Assembly: GCA_036736205.1 (NCBI GenBank)
Contig: DAINMX010000024.1
Coordinates: 1 to 46,389, forward strand
Direction: 5' to 3'
Origin: XYA12-FULL-58-9 sp001798605
GTDB lineage: Bacteria; Myxococcota; XYA12-FULL-58-9
Length of the DNA: 46,389 nt
Shown here: piece by piece, positions 34,233 through 43,054 of the stretch
How positions within the stretch are numbered: position 1 is the first letter of the stretch
How the letters are laid out: each line of letters begins with the position of its first letter
Program-made: the position numbers and the translations under genes
The notes under the pieces: model-generated
Seen by the model: the letters and a program-made list of their open reading frames with translations, nothing else
The model's database searches: none
What the model was told of the DNA's origin: nothing

Positions 34233-34741
34233 GACACCGAGTATGTCCGCGCCAGCATGACGTAGCCAACGACTGTCTTGGCCATTCCCTCCCGCTCCTC
34301 GTCAGTCACAGCGCGCAGGACGCGGGCCGGTGCGCCGAGGGCAAAGGCACCAGGGGGAATCTTCTTGCCTGGGGGGACCACAGCGCCAGCGCCAACGATG
34401 GCACCTTCACCTATCTCGGCGCCATCGAGAATGATGGCACCCATGCCGATGAGCGCCGCGTCGCCAATGGTGCATCCATGCAAGATGCAGCGATGACCAA
34501 TCGACACGTCATTGCCAATGCGCACCCGATCGGCCGACTCTGATTGCATATGCACCACAGTCAGATCCTGAATGTTGGTGCGCGCTCCCACTTCAATCTC
34601 GCCAACGTCTCCTCGCAACACGCAGCCGTACCAAACGCTCACCTCATCGGCCAAGGACACCCTGCCGACCACCATCGCGTTCTCTGCAATGAAGACGGCC
34701 TCACCCAAACACGGTTTGTTGCCACGGTGCACGGCAATCAT
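34229..34741 (-). CDS. Gamma-carbonic anhydrase family protein
   Basis: A 170-residue left-handed beta-helix protein. The hexapeptide repeats (VWYGCVLRGDVGEIEVGART) and the three metal His in VVHMQ, SIGHRC and ILHGC fit the gamma class (YrdA/CaiE-like). It may hydrate CO2 or act on another acyl or carboxy substrate; activity is unproven for most members. It overlaps the VanZ gene by four bases, start to stop. Confidence 0.92.
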   Translation of the reverse strand: MIAVHRGNKPCLGEAVFIAENAMVVGRVSLADEVSVWYGCVLRGDVGEIEVGARTNIQDLTVVHMQSESADRVRIGNDVSIGHRCILHGCTIGDAALIGMGAIILDGAEIGEGAIVGAGAVVPPGKKIPPGAFALGAPARVLRAVTDEEREGMAKTVVGYVMLARTYSVS

Positions 34742-35169
34742 CGTTCCACTCCTGCGACTCTTCTCAAATAGCCACCAACGATGAGAATTGCACCACTGCT
34801 ATCAGCCACCCAATCGAAGAAATCCGCATGTCGGTGGGGAACGAAGCTCTGATGCACCTCGTCGGTGAACCCATAGAGAGCCACCAATATGACACACAAC
34901 CAAGCCCTGCCGCCCTGTGGCCAACCGAATGCAAACAACAGCGTGATGGCAAGGACACCGTAGACTCCAGCGTGTACAATCTTGTCGAGGCCGTCAAAAC
35001 TCACGGGCGGTGCCGGCAACTGCGCGCTTGAGGACAGTAGGAATATCAACGCGCCCCATGCGATGGCAGGCAAGAAACGAATCGTCCTAATCGAGGCCAC
35101 GCGAAAGCCGCTACGCTGCGTTGTCTCACTGCTAGTTAATGTCGCCATGACAGCCGGGCCTGCGGTCAA
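34738..35169 (-). CDS. VanZ-like membrane protein
   Basis: About 143 residues with four hydrophobic segments. The family marks are IVHAGVYGVLAITLLFAF and the late box HQSFVPHRHADFFDWVADSSGA. VanZ proteins confer low-level glycopeptide tolerance in enterococci, but most chromosomal copies have no known role. I chose the TTG at 35169 because GGAGG stands eight bases upstream; ATG at 35148 or 35196 is possible. It is coupled to the gamma-carbonic anhydrase gene by a start/stop overlap. Confidence 0.8.
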   Translation of the reverse strand: MTAGPAVMATLTSSETTQRSGFRVASIRTIRFLPAIAWGALIFLLSSSAQLPAPPVSFDGLDKIVHAGVYGVLAITLLFAFGWPQGGRAWLCVILVALYGFTDEVHQSFVPHRHADFFDWVADSSGAILIVGGYLRRVAGVER

Positions 35170-35270
35170 CCCGTTCACCTCCCGCTCGAATTGCATCGGG
35201 CTACATTGGGCGATTCAGATAGGTCAGTCAAGGATGCGACAGACTCGAGGCGGTCCAAACGCAGCGGAGC

Positions 35271-36551
35271 TCAGCGGTTGAATGTCGCAACCGTCTCGAT
35301 GTGTGCGGTCTGTGGAAACATGTCGAATGCCTCAATGGATTCGAGCTGGTACCCCCCTGCTGTGAGGATCTGGGCGTCCCGCGCAAACGTGGCGACATCG
35401 CAGGAAACGTAGACAACTCTCTCGGGACCACGCTCTGCCAAGGCCTCGGCCGCAGCTCGGGCTCCCGCTCGCGGTGGGTCCAGCAACACGACATCATACG
35501 GTTCGAGGTCAACCACAGCTTCGGCGTCGGTCGATTCTGCAATCTCTGCGGCAATGCTGACCGTGCGAATGTTGCGTCGGCCCATGATGGCCGCGCGGCG
35601 ATTCTTCTCGATGGCTGTCACCTTGGCACCCGCCAAACCGAGGGGTACGGTGAAGTTCCCGATGCCAGCGTGAAGTTCGAGAATGCGCGGATGTTGTTGC
35701 GGCCGAACCAGGCGCACCAACGTATCGATGAGGCGATCGTTCATCGCAGGGTTCGCTTGAGTGAACATGCCGGGCTCAAAGCAGATATCATACCCCTCGG
35801 CGCGACCGTGGTCGTAGCGAAGATCCAATTTTCCGTAGCGCCAACGTTCCCCGCCACTTTCGACCTCAACACCATTGAGCCCCGAGGCTTCAAACCAGGA
35901 GAGCGAGCGGCGATATTCCCGCATCTCTCCCTGTCCAATGAGTCGCGCGGTAGCCCGGTCATCCCGACGCGAATATGCGATCTCAACTGTCTCGAGACGA
36001 GCACGAGGTGGCAGGTTGCGCAGTTCCCGAGCCAGTGTCATTGCAACTTGTTCCAACGGTCGCCAGAGCACCACACAACCTTGCACAGGCACGATGTCGT
36101 GGCTCTGTCTGCCGTAGTACCCAATTCGCCACTCGCTCTCCTCGTAGGTTGCGTGCAGACGAACGCGGTGACGATAGCGCCACCCATCACCGTCCTGGAC
36201 CACGTTCTTGAGCAGAACATCGGTCGCATCAATCTTGCCGATGCGTCGCAGAGTTTGCAGTATGCGTTCGCGTTTGAAACGGGACTGCCCCTCCGTCACG
36301 GAGTTGCGCAAGGGGCAACCGCCACAGGGATCGACGCTGCAGCGACCTTTGGTTCGATCTGCGGAGGCTTCGAGGACCTCCTTGAGAAGGCCGCGCTGAA
36401 CGCCACGCTTGCTCGGGCCGAGCTCTACCCGCACACGGTCACCGGGGATGGTGCCTGGCACAAACACGACCAAACCATCGGCGCGCCGACCCACGCCATC
36501 CCCTTCGGAGCCCAGGCTCTCGACCACCAGAACGACGAGCTCACCGGCCAC
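35271..36551 (-). CDS. TrmA/RlmD-type 23S rRNA or tRNA uracil-C5 methyltransferase
   Basis: A 426-residue enzyme. A TRAM RNA-binding domain (residues 1-60) precedes the Fe-S site CSVDPCGGC (a C-x4-C-x2-C spacing) near 75-83, with a fourth Cys in VQGC. The Rossmann domain has ELHAGIGNFTVPLGL and LLDPPRAGA, and the catalytic Cys is in VVYVSCDVATFARD. This is the RumA/RlmCD group that uses SAM to methylate U at C5. The GTG start at 36551 has GGAGG six bases upstream and overlaps the SAM-hydrolase stop, so the two are coupled. Whether it acts on rRNA (RlmD-like) or tRNA cannot be said. Confidence 0.92.
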   Translation of the reverse strand: MAGELVVLVVESLGSEGDGVGRRADGLVVFVPGTIPGDRVRVELGPSKRGVQRGLLKEVLEASADRTKGRCSVDPCGGCPLRNSVTEGQSRFKRERILQTLRRIGKIDATDVLLKNVVQDGDGWRYRHRVRLHATYEESEWRIGYYGRQSHDIVPVQGCVVLWRPLEQVAMTLARELRNLPPRARLETVEIAYSRRDDRATARLIGQGEMREYRRSLSWFEASGLNGVEVESGGERWRYGKLDLRYDHGRAEGYDICFEPGMFTQANPAMNDRLIDTLVRLVRPQQHPRILELHAGIGNFTVPLGLAGAKVTAIEKNRRAAIMGRRNIRTVSIAAEIAESTDAEAVVDLEPYDVVLLDPPRAGARAAAEALAERGPERVVYVSCDVATFARDAQILTAGGYQLESIEAFDMFPQTAHIETVATFNR

Positions 36552-37299
36552 AGAGCACCTCCACACCGTTGCCGAAGAGGTCACTCGCACGCGCTTGTTT
36601 CATGGCGATCTCGAGAAATCCATCGGACCCACCTACCGCCAACAATTCCCCATCCCCACCTTTCCCATATGTTTCGACCACTCGTGCCGGCACGCCGCCA
36701 ACAGTAATCCGCGCGTCATTCGCTGCTCGCCAGGGAATGTTGGTCAACAGGTTGCCGAAATGATCGGCACAAAGCGTTTCACCGCAGACCACATTCCCCC
36801 TCGCCGAAGCCTTGGGGAGGGTGCTCGCAACCGGGTCATCGATGGGCGTGCCGACATCCGTAAGGGACAAACCACAGGCAAGCTCAACCGCAACGGGGGC
36901 GAAAATATCGCGTCCGTGGAATGTGCTCGATACAGGTTGGCGAAACAATGCCCGGTTGTCCAGTGCGACCACCATGGCGTCAGGCCGTGCGGTGATTTGC
37001 CCGAGCACTCCGTTGTCAGGTCCCACGAATACCGTACCCGCAGTGGATACGGCGATCGCTCGGCGGTCGGTGCCTACACCTGGGTCAACAACCACCACGT
37101 GCACAGTACCCGTTGGCATGCAAAACGCGCAGCTGCGCAGGACCACTTCCGCCGCGCGAATTGACTGTGGTGGGATGGCGTGGGAGACGTCAACAATGCG
37201 AGCATTGGGTACGCCTGAAAGAATCACACCCTTCATCTGGGCGACATAGGGCGAGCTCGGACCAAAATCGGTGGTGAGTGCAAAGAGTGGCAACATCAT
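36541..37299 (-). CDS. SAM hydrolase (adenosine-forming), DUF62 family
   Basis: A 252-residue enzyme of the fluorinase/chlorinase fold. LTTDFG at the N-terminus, VDPGVG near residue 70 and VGPDNGVL near 90 are the SAM-binding marks. Members split S-adenosylmethionine to adenosine and methionine with hydroxide; no halide-specific loop is obvious, so hydrolase is the safe call. It lies directly before the SAM-using methyltransferase and overlaps its start. Confidence 0.93.
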   Translation of the reverse strand: MMLPLFALTTDFGPSSPYVAQMKGVILSGVPNARIVDVSHAIPPQSIRAAEVVLRSCAFCMPTGTVHVVVVDPGVGTDRRAIAVSTAGTVFVGPDNGVLGQITARPDAMVVALDNRALFRQPVSSTFHGRDIFAPVAVELACGLSLTDVGTPIDDPVASTLPKASARGNVVCGETLCADHFGNLLTNIPWRAANDARITVGGVPARVVETYGKGGDGELLAVGGSDGFLEIAMKQARASDLFGNGVEVLCGR

Positions 37300-37305
37300 G
37301 AGTGC

Positions 37306-38475
37306 TCAGATCTGTCCGCCATCGCTGTCTTCCCAGAACGCCCCACAGGCGACAGCTCGCTCCACCAGCTCGGGATCGAGTTGTAACTCACGTGCGACCT
37401 CCATGCCATGTTCCCCGAGCATAGGCACGTCTTGGTGCCTCGCGCCACAGGGTGCGCCAAGATCCACGGCAAGGAACTCGTTTCCAGCCACGCTGACGGT
37501 CGGCAGTCCTGTCTCTGTGGCCGCCTCCTCCGGCGACAGCACCGGCTCACAACAACAATCGCAGCCACTGAGTAGCCCGACCCACTCGTCTCGCGTATGC
37601 GATGCGAAGATTGTCTCGAGCTGTGCCATGGTTTCTGCGCCCTCTTCTCCCATCGTCATGCCCTTGCCCACCAGGTGCTCGCAACCTGCTCGCTTACAGA
37701 AGGCATTGAAGAACTTTGGCTCCAACGCCCCCAGGGCCATGAACTCGCCATCTTGCGTCTCATAGACCCGATAACCCGGACGTCCTCCGGTTAGAATACC
37801 GCTGCCGCGAGACTCCTTATCGCCCACGCGCCGCGCGTGCTCAAACATGCCAAAGCTCGCGGCGCTGTTGCACAGGGATATGTCCAGACGCCTTCCCCGA
37901 CCGGTGGTGTGCCGCTGATACAGAGCTGCGAGTATTGCCACCGCACCATGCAATCCTCCGCCGATGTCTGCCACCTGGACTCCCGGTGGTGGCGGTGGAC
38001 CGTTGGCTGGCCCGAACAACGACAGCACCCCAGATCGCGCCATGTAGTTAATGTCGTGCCCGGGGACAGACGCAAAGGGACCTGCTTGCCCGTAACCAGA
38101 AAGGGAACAAACGATGAGAGCCGCATTGCGTTCCATGAGTACGTCTGCGCCGAGGCCGAGTCGGTCGAGCACCCCCGGCCGAAATGACTCGACCACCACA
38201 TCGACAACCTCGACCAGAGCGAGCACCATCTCTCGGCCCTCAGCCTTCTTGAGGTCCAGAACAATGGAACGCTTGCCCCAATTGAGAGCCGCGAAGGCGG
38301 TACTTTGGTCCGCAACGAATGGAGGAAGATATCGGGCCCAGTCGCCCTGTGGGCTCTCAACCTTGACGACATCAGCGCCCAGATCGGCGAGTGTCCGGGT
38401 GAGAAACGGCCCCGGCAGATGGCGGGACAAATCGAGCAGGCGAATGCCTGCCAATGGCAGAAATGTCTCAGCCAA
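37306..38475 (-). CDS. CaiB/BaiF-type CoA transferase (AMACR-like)
   Basis: About 389 residues. LLDLSRHLPGPFLTRTLADLGADVVKVE is close to the class III CoA-transferase and alpha-methylacyl-CoA racemase N-terminus. NWGKRSIVLDLK, SLSGYGQAGPFASVPGHDINYMARSG and the catalytic Asp region follow. A CDCCCEPVL stretch near 310 is Cys-rich for this family. The start is unclear: a TTG at 38475 overlaps the SCP2 stop, and later TTG and CTG codons are possible. With SCP2 it forms a coupled pair for branched-chain or sterol side-chain acyl-CoA. Confidence 0.88.
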   Translation of the reverse strand: MAETFLPLAGIRLLDLSRHLPGPFLTRTLADLGADVVKVESPQGDWARYLPPFVADQSTAFAALNWGKRSIVLDLKKAEGREMVLALVEVVDVVVESFRPGVLDRLGLGADVLMERNAALIVCSLSGYGQAGPFASVPGHDINYMARSGVLSLFGPANGPPPPPGVQVADIGGGLHGAVAILAALYQRHTTGRGRRLDISLCNSAASFGMFEHARRVGDKESRGSGILTGGRPGYRVYETQDGEFMALGALEPKFFNAFCKRAGCEHLVGKGMTMGEEGAETMAQLETIFASHTRDEWVGLLSGCDCCCEPVLSPEEAATETGLPTVSVAGNEFLAVDLGAPCGARHQDVPMLGEHGMEVARELQLDPELVERAVACGAFWEDSDGGQI

Positions 38476-38794
38476 AAAGTGATTGGAGCTTGAGCGCCAA
38501 CCCCATGTCCCCGGCAACCTTGAGCTTGCCACTCATGAACGCCATCTGGGCGTTGAGCTTGCCATTGATCATGTCAACGAAATCCGCGCTCTTCATGGTA
38601 ATCGTGCACGCCGCTGTGCCCTCACCCGCGGTGATCTTGCCGCCGTCGGTGAGATCGACAATCCATGTGCCGCCTGCGTCGCCATCGAGCACAAACTTGT
38701 AGGTGGAGTTGATCTTCGCCACGATGTCCGGCTTCGCCTTGAAGCGATTCGGGAGCTCGGTTTCAAAAACTTCTTTTGCGGTCGTAACGGCCAT
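38468..38794 (-). CDS. SCP2 sterol-binding domain protein
   Basis: A 108-residue stand-alone SCP2 domain: KFVLDGDAGGTWIVDL in the middle and MKSADFVDMINGKLNAQMAFM, then GKLKVAGDMGLALKLQ, at the end. Such proteins carry lipids or acyl-CoA. GAGGAG seven bases before the ATG at 38794 fixes the start. The stop overlaps the TTG of the CoA-transferase gene. Confidence 0.93.
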   Translation of the reverse strand: MAVTTAKEVFETELPNRFKAKPDIVAKINSTYKFVLDGDAGGTWIVDLTDGGKITAGEGTAACTITMKSADFVDMINGKLNAQMAFMSGKLKVAGDMGLALKLQSLFG

Positions 38795-39000
38795 GGTTTG
38801 TCTCCTCGAAGCGCGAGATATCCGCGCAAAAACGTGATGCGCACATAACATCCGTTCAAACCGAGAGCAAGTGAGCCCGCCGCAGCGGCCGCAGCGCTGC
38901 CGATCGCTTCAAACATTTGAATCGAAGCTTGTTTTCGACATATGGTTGCATCTCGTTGACCGCGTGCCCAAGGACAGTGTTAGTGACCCGGAGATGCAAG

Positions 39001-39891
39001 ATGAAACGTACGCGACTGGTGTTTGACGTTGTCGTCGCTTTCGTTGTCTGTTGTGTTGTTGCCCGGCAAGCAGCAGCCAATCCGAGCATCAACGAGGTAT
39101 TTGAGGAGGATCAGCTCTGGAAGGGGAGTTACGCCTGCGGCGGAAGTCGCACCGACGTTCAGCTCAGAATAGAGGGTATTTTCGCCAACGAAGTGAGGGC
39201 GCTATTCGCCTTCGATTTTCGCGGGACCAAGGGAAGTTATTACGTCAGTGGTCAGTACGAGCCGGCACTACGGCAGCTGCGGTTGGTGCCGGGCAGGTGG
39301 GTGAAAAGGCCAGCAGAGCGTCGTAGCGTCCCCATCTCAGGCGTCGTCAGCGAAGATGGATTGGTGTACACGGGGAGAATCGACCTGCAAGGATGTTATG
39401 ACTTCACCGTTTATCGTGAGGGCCCGGCTCTCGTGGTTGCCCCTCCACCCAACATTGCGCCAGTGGCTGAAGTGGGTACCGCGGGTACTGTAACCGAGCC
39501 CGGCGGTCCAACAGCCGAAGGCTCGCAGACAGCAAAGGGCGTCGGAGAAACGGCCGAGCAAACCGCAGTGAAGACCATACAGCCGCTGGGTGGTGGGGGA
39601 GATTTCGTCATTTTGGATCCCGTCATCAAGGCCGGTGAACCCAGACGCGAAGGCGGACAGCGCGACGTGTGGGTCGTGGGAACGCTGGTCAACAACGGCG
39701 AGCGAGATTTTCGGAAGGTAACGGTCAAGGTTTTCCTCAAGGTCGGCAAGCGGAACTTTCATGTCGCGGCGGAACTTCGAAACGTGTCGGCCGGAGGCAA
39801 GATGTCCTTTACGACGAAGCCAAAGAGAACAAAAGGGGAAGTGGTCTTCTCGGACAAACAGATAGTGGTGCGCGCTATCATCGCGAAATAG
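39001..39891 (+). CDS. Exported protein with Ig-like C-terminal module
   Basis: A 296-residue protein with a signal peptide (LVFDVVVAFVVCCVVARQAAA). The N-terminal domain (WKGSYACGGSRTDVQLRIEG, then VPGRWVKRP and LQGCYDFTVYR) matches a beta-sandwich domain common in proteobacteria, with two Cys that could pair. A Gly/Thr linker follows, then an FxLYD- or CARDB-like Ig fold (VVGTLVNNGERDFRKVTVKVFL). GGAG eight bases before the ATG supports the start. It is the first of three exported proteins in a row. Confidence 0.82.
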   Translation: MKRTRLVFDVVVAFVVCCVVARQAAANPSINEVFEEDQLWKGSYACGGSRTDVQLRIEGIFANEVRALFAFDFRGTKGSYYVSGQYEPALRQLRLVPGRWVKRPAERRSVPISGVVSEDGLVYTGRIDLQGCYDFTVYREGPALVVAPPPNIAPVAEVGTAGTVTEPGGPTAEGSQTAKGVGETAEQTAVKTIQPLGGGGDFVILDPVIKAGEPRREGGQRDVWVVGTLVNNGERDFRKVTVKVFLKVGKRNFHVAAELRNVSAGGKMSFTTKPKRTKGEVVFSDKQIVVRAIIAK

Positions 39892-39953
39892 GCGACCAGA
39901 AACGCCGCTGGCAAGCAACGGCAAGGCCGCCGGACAAATGGGTTGAAGCAGCC

Positions 39954-40784
39954 ATGATTCGAATGAGTCTTTGCACAGTCGTCGCGCTCATCGTGACAAT
40001 CGGTGCCCAGTGTGTTCACGCCAAAAAGCCAGATACCGCGGTCATGCCCTTGACGGCGAAGGGCGTCGATAAGACCCTCGTAGCCGTCTTAGACGGCATC
40101 TTGGTCTCCGCCGTCATGCAAAGCGGGCGGTATCACGCTATTGGCAAGAGCGACATTGAAGCGCTGCTTGGTTTGGAAAAGGCCCGCGAGGTGTTGGCGT
40201 ACGACGGCCCCACATGCTTGTCGGACATCGGCAACGTTCTAGGGGTCCCGTTTCTCATTACCGGAAGCGTCGGCAAGCTGGGCGAGAAGAAGATTGTTCT
40301 CACCCTTCAATTGCTCGACGTCCAAAACAGCAAATCGGTGAACACGATTTCGCATACGGCCAACAGCGATCCAAGCGCGCTTGATGTGGAGCTGCAAATG
40401 GCGGTGGCCAAACTGGTTGGCAGCAAGCCCCCAACCGTGACAACCCCCGTCGAGACGACACGTCCACTCCCCTCCGTGTCTACTGACAGCGCGGTAGCAA
40501 AGGCCGCGGGAGAGTATGCGGAGACGATTACTCGAGACCCAAAGCGCCTGCGCGTGCGCGCCACGGGGCAATCGATGCGTGGCGAGGCCGGCAGCCTTAT
40601 GCGCCTCAATTGGTCAAAAAAGAAGGTCATGAAATTGGTGCGCGATGAGGCTTTGAATGCCCTGCAACTCGCTCCGTATGCACTGGCGCTCGATGCGGCT
40701 CAGGCTTTGGTGGATACTGCGACACAAGAATACGAGATAGATGACGACGGCAGTGTGACCTTGACCCTCGATCTGCACCTGTGA
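39954..40784 (+). CDS. Exported LpoB/CsgG-like protein
   Basis: A 276-residue protein with a signal peptide (MSLCTVVALIVTIGAQCVHA). Residues 25-150 have the fold seen in LpoB, CsgG and FlgO N-terminal domains: TAVMPLTAKGVD, then IEALLGLEK, DIGNVLGVPFLITGSVGKLG and LQLLDVQNSKSVNTIS. Such proteins bind others at the outer membrane or inside the periplasm. The C-terminal 120 residues (Thr/Pro linker and helical end) are not recognised. An alternative Met stands three codons on. It lies 62 bases after the Ig-like gene. Confidence 0.8.
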   Translation: MIRMSLCTVVALIVTIGAQCVHAKKPDTAVMPLTAKGVDKTLVAVLDGILVSAVMQSGRYHAIGKSDIEALLGLEKAREVLAYDGPTCLSDIGNVLGVPFLITGSVGKLGEKKIVLTLQLLDVQNSKSVNTISHTANSDPSALDVELQMAVAKLVGSKPPTVTTPVETTRPLPSVSTDSAVAKAAGEYAETITRDPKRLRVRATGQSMRGEAGSLMRLNWSKKKVMKLVRDEALNALQLAPYALALDAAQALVDTATQEYEIDDDGSVTLTLDLHL

Positions 40785-41073
40785 CGTGTGCAAGCTCGCT
40801 TTGGCAATAATCAGTTTTGCGCCCAAATGCGCTATCACCACAGTGCGAAACTTCTCAGAACAGCTTGCAAGCGCAGAGGCCCGGTGTGTCCTCCCCTCGA
40901 CACGTCGTGGCGCGCCTCTTGGAGCGCAGGCTGTCGCGCGCGTCAGGGGCCCATTCTTCTCATGGAACCATTCGCCAGGACCTATTGAGCAGTTGCCACA
41001 GTGCCTATTGACTCCCGCTCAGCGCCAGGGAAGACTTCGACGCTTCAAACTCACACTCTTTTGGGGTCAACAG
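40785..41073. other. 289-base intergenic region
   Basis: Between the two CsgG-like genes. No tRNA, ORF with a domain or clear hairpin was found. A TTGACT near 41005 may be a -35 box for the gene at 41074, but no good -10 follows. Confidence 0.3.
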
Positions 41074-41937
41074 ATGAAGATTTCCAGCAGGTTTTGGATC
41101 ATACTAATCAGTTCAATGACGGTCGTCGGATGTGCCGGGCCGGGGCGCTACGTCGATGTGAGCCCGGTTTACGATCCCGTACAGCAAGTCCATCAGAATT
41201 TCTTTTTGGAAAAAGGATTTCAAGCCAAGGACAAGCGCATCGCCATCATGGACTTCAAGGGTCGCGAGGGTCATGGCCAAGTGTTCGCGGATACCCTTGC
41301 CGCCGAGCTGTTCAAACAGGGATTAAAAGTCGTCGAACGCCAAAACGTCGATGTCATGTTGCAAGAGATGCGCATGGCACAAGCAGGCGCGCAGGCCATT
41401 TCCGACACCGAATTGTTGCGCAAGATTGGCCAGATGGCCGGGGTCGACATCATCATCGTGGGCGGCATTGTCGCCTATGATGAGTCAATAGAGGCACAAC
41501 TTACCGCCGATAGGCCGGCTTTGCCGTTCACAATCATCGAAACGCCCACGCCAAAGACGGCAAAGAACAAAGAGGCCGCCCTGCCGCCAGGGTGGGTGGT
41601 GTATCGTTGGACGCCGGGGGCTTACAAGAAGGTCGCCGGCCTCCCCGTTTTCGCCAACATCTACGCATCGGCGCGTGCCATTGATGTCGCGACGGGCAAG
41701 ATCGTCTGGATCGACACAGTGAACGTGCAAACCAGTGGTATCACCTCAGTGACCGGGCTGGAGCGATTGGGCCGCGTCATGGCGGGAAATCTCGCAGGCT
41801 CCAACTCCAAAACGGAGATCAAGTACATCTGGGATGGTGAGGAATTCGCATATCCCGCCAATTGGGACGAAGTGCAAGAAGCGTGGGGACGGTTCATGCA
41901 ACAGCAGCTTGGGTTGTCGCAAGAGGTGTTGAAATAG
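41074..41937 (+). CDS. CsgG-like lipoprotein
   Basis: A 287-residue lipoprotein with signal MKISSRFWIILISSMTVVGC (Cys20). The CsgG/LpoB-type domain is clear: RIAIMDFKGREGHGQVFADTL, LKVVERQNVDVMLQEMR, then LRKIGQMAGVDIIIVGGIVAYDE. The C-terminal half has IYASARAIDVATGKIVWIDTV. Proteins of this family form pores or hold enzyme complexes at the outer membrane. Start at ATG 41074. It may act with the LpoB-like protein upstream. Confidence 0.88.
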   Translation: MKISSRFWIILISSMTVVGCAGPGRYVDVSPVYDPVQQVHQNFFLEKGFQAKDKRIAIMDFKGREGHGQVFADTLAAELFKQGLKVVERQNVDVMLQEMRMAQAGAQAISDTELLRKIGQMAGVDIIIVGGIVAYDESIEAQLTADRPALPFTIIETPTPKTAKNKEAALPPGWVVYRWTPGAYKKVAGLPVFANIYASARAIDVATGKIVWIDTVNVQTSGITSVTGLERLGRVMAGNLAGSNSKTEIKYIWDGEEFAYPANWDEVQEAWGRFMQQQLGLSQEVLK

Positions 41938-42277
41938 GAATATGGGACAGTAGGGACGAGTAACATCTGATCACTTCGTCAGCACCTTTTCTCGGCTACT
42001 AAGGGCCACGCCGTTCTCGCTCGCTGGGCCCGCTGTGCGCCGCGGGGCCCCAAGGGCGTTGCGCCTCCCGCCGATCCGCCCAAAGGTCGGCCCAGCGTGA
42101 GGTCGTTCTATTGCCGCTTTGGCACCGCGGCAACGGGAAAGGAACCAGAGAAGGCGAAAGCTGAGCGGGAGTCACCAACGCTTGTTGGCATCATGTATGC
42201 GATTTGGCGAGACCAAACCAGGGCGGTTTTTGCCGTCGGGCTTGACCGCCAAAGAACGCAGCACCATAACCGACGAC
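41938..42277. other. 340-base intergenic region with inverted repeats
   Basis: Upstream of cmk. CGCTGGGCC (42022-42030) and GGCCCAGCG (42089-42097) are perfect nine-base inverted repeats 58 bases apart, and a small GGGGCCCC palindrome lies between them. No T run, tRNA or convincing ORF was seen. It may fold as an mRNA leader or end the transcript of the CsgG-like gene. Confidence 0.4.
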
Positions 42278-42964
42278 ATGACTGACATCACCGTGGCAAT
42301 TGACGGGCCAGCGGGTGCTGGCAAGAGCACTGTGGCGAGGACAGTCGCAGACAAGCTTGGCTACACGTTGGTCGACACCGGTGCCATCTATCGAGCGGTA
42401 GCCTTGTTGGCCAAGCGGCAAGGTGTGCCGTGGGATGACGACGACGGTTTGGCTGCCGTGGTCGGGCACCTCGACATTGCCTTTGAGCTGCGCGACGGCA
42501 AGAACCTAACCCTCATCGCCGGCGTTGACGTGAGCGACGATATCCGCACACCGGAAATCTCCACAGGGGCCTCCAGGGTCTCCGCCCGGCCAGTTGTGCG
42601 CAATGGCTTGTTGGCGCTGCAGCGCCAACTCGCCGGCCGTGGTGGCGCTGTTCTCGAAGGCCGCGACGTCGGCACAGTTGTCTGCCCCGACGCGCCCGTG
42701 AAGATCTATCTCGACGCCTCACCAGAGGAACGAGCACGGCGGCGGTGCGCCGAGCTCGACCTCAAGGGCCACGACGCGCGCTTTGATGCCGTTCTCTCGG
42801 AAATTCGCGAGCGGGACGCTCGTGATCAGGGCCGCGACCAGGCACCGCTCAAACCCGCCGATGACGCCATCATCCTCGACTCCACCAAGCTCAACATCGA
42901 CGAGGTCGTAGCCCAGATCCTCGACGCGGTTCGCACGGCGATGCGTGGACTGGCCGGAAACTGA
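42278..42964 (+). CDS. cmk: Cytidylate kinase
   Basis: A 228-residue NMP kinase that phosphorylates CMP and dCMP. P-loop AIDGPAGAGKSTVAR at the N-terminus, DTGAIYRAV, GRDVGTVVCPDAPVKIYLDAS and the lid ERARRR follow, then RDQGRDQAPL and AIILDST. Start at MTDITVAIDGPAG, the family start; the frame stays open 53 codons upstream. Unlike many bacteria, neither aroA nor rpsA is next to it. Confidence 0.96.
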   Translation: MTDITVAIDGPAGAGKSTVARTVADKLGYTLVDTGAIYRAVALLAKRQGVPWDDDDGLAAVVGHLDIAFELRDGKNLTLIAGVDVSDDIRTPEISTGASRVSARPVVRNGLLALQRQLAGRGGAVLEGRDVGTVVCPDAPVKIYLDASPEERARRRCAELDLKGHDARFDAVLSEIRERDARDQGRDQAPLKPADDAIILDSTKLNIDEVVAQILDAVRTAMRGLAGN

Positions 42965-43054
42965 CAACCCCACGCCCGTTCGCTTGCGTCGCTTTGGTCG
43001 ACCCCATTTGGATTTTCGCGGCAGCGCGGGCACGAACCGCTCGCGTCCTTGTTC

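Noticed and set aside
36541..37299. Fluorinase or chlorinase rather than SAM hydrolase
   Set aside because: The core marks are shared, but nothing seen indicates the halide-binding loop; most DUF62 members are hydrolases.
38956..38985. TTGACC-N18-TTAGTG as promoter of the Ig-like protein gene
   Set aside because: Transcription would begin inside or after the GGAG ribosome site, so it cannot serve ATG 39001.
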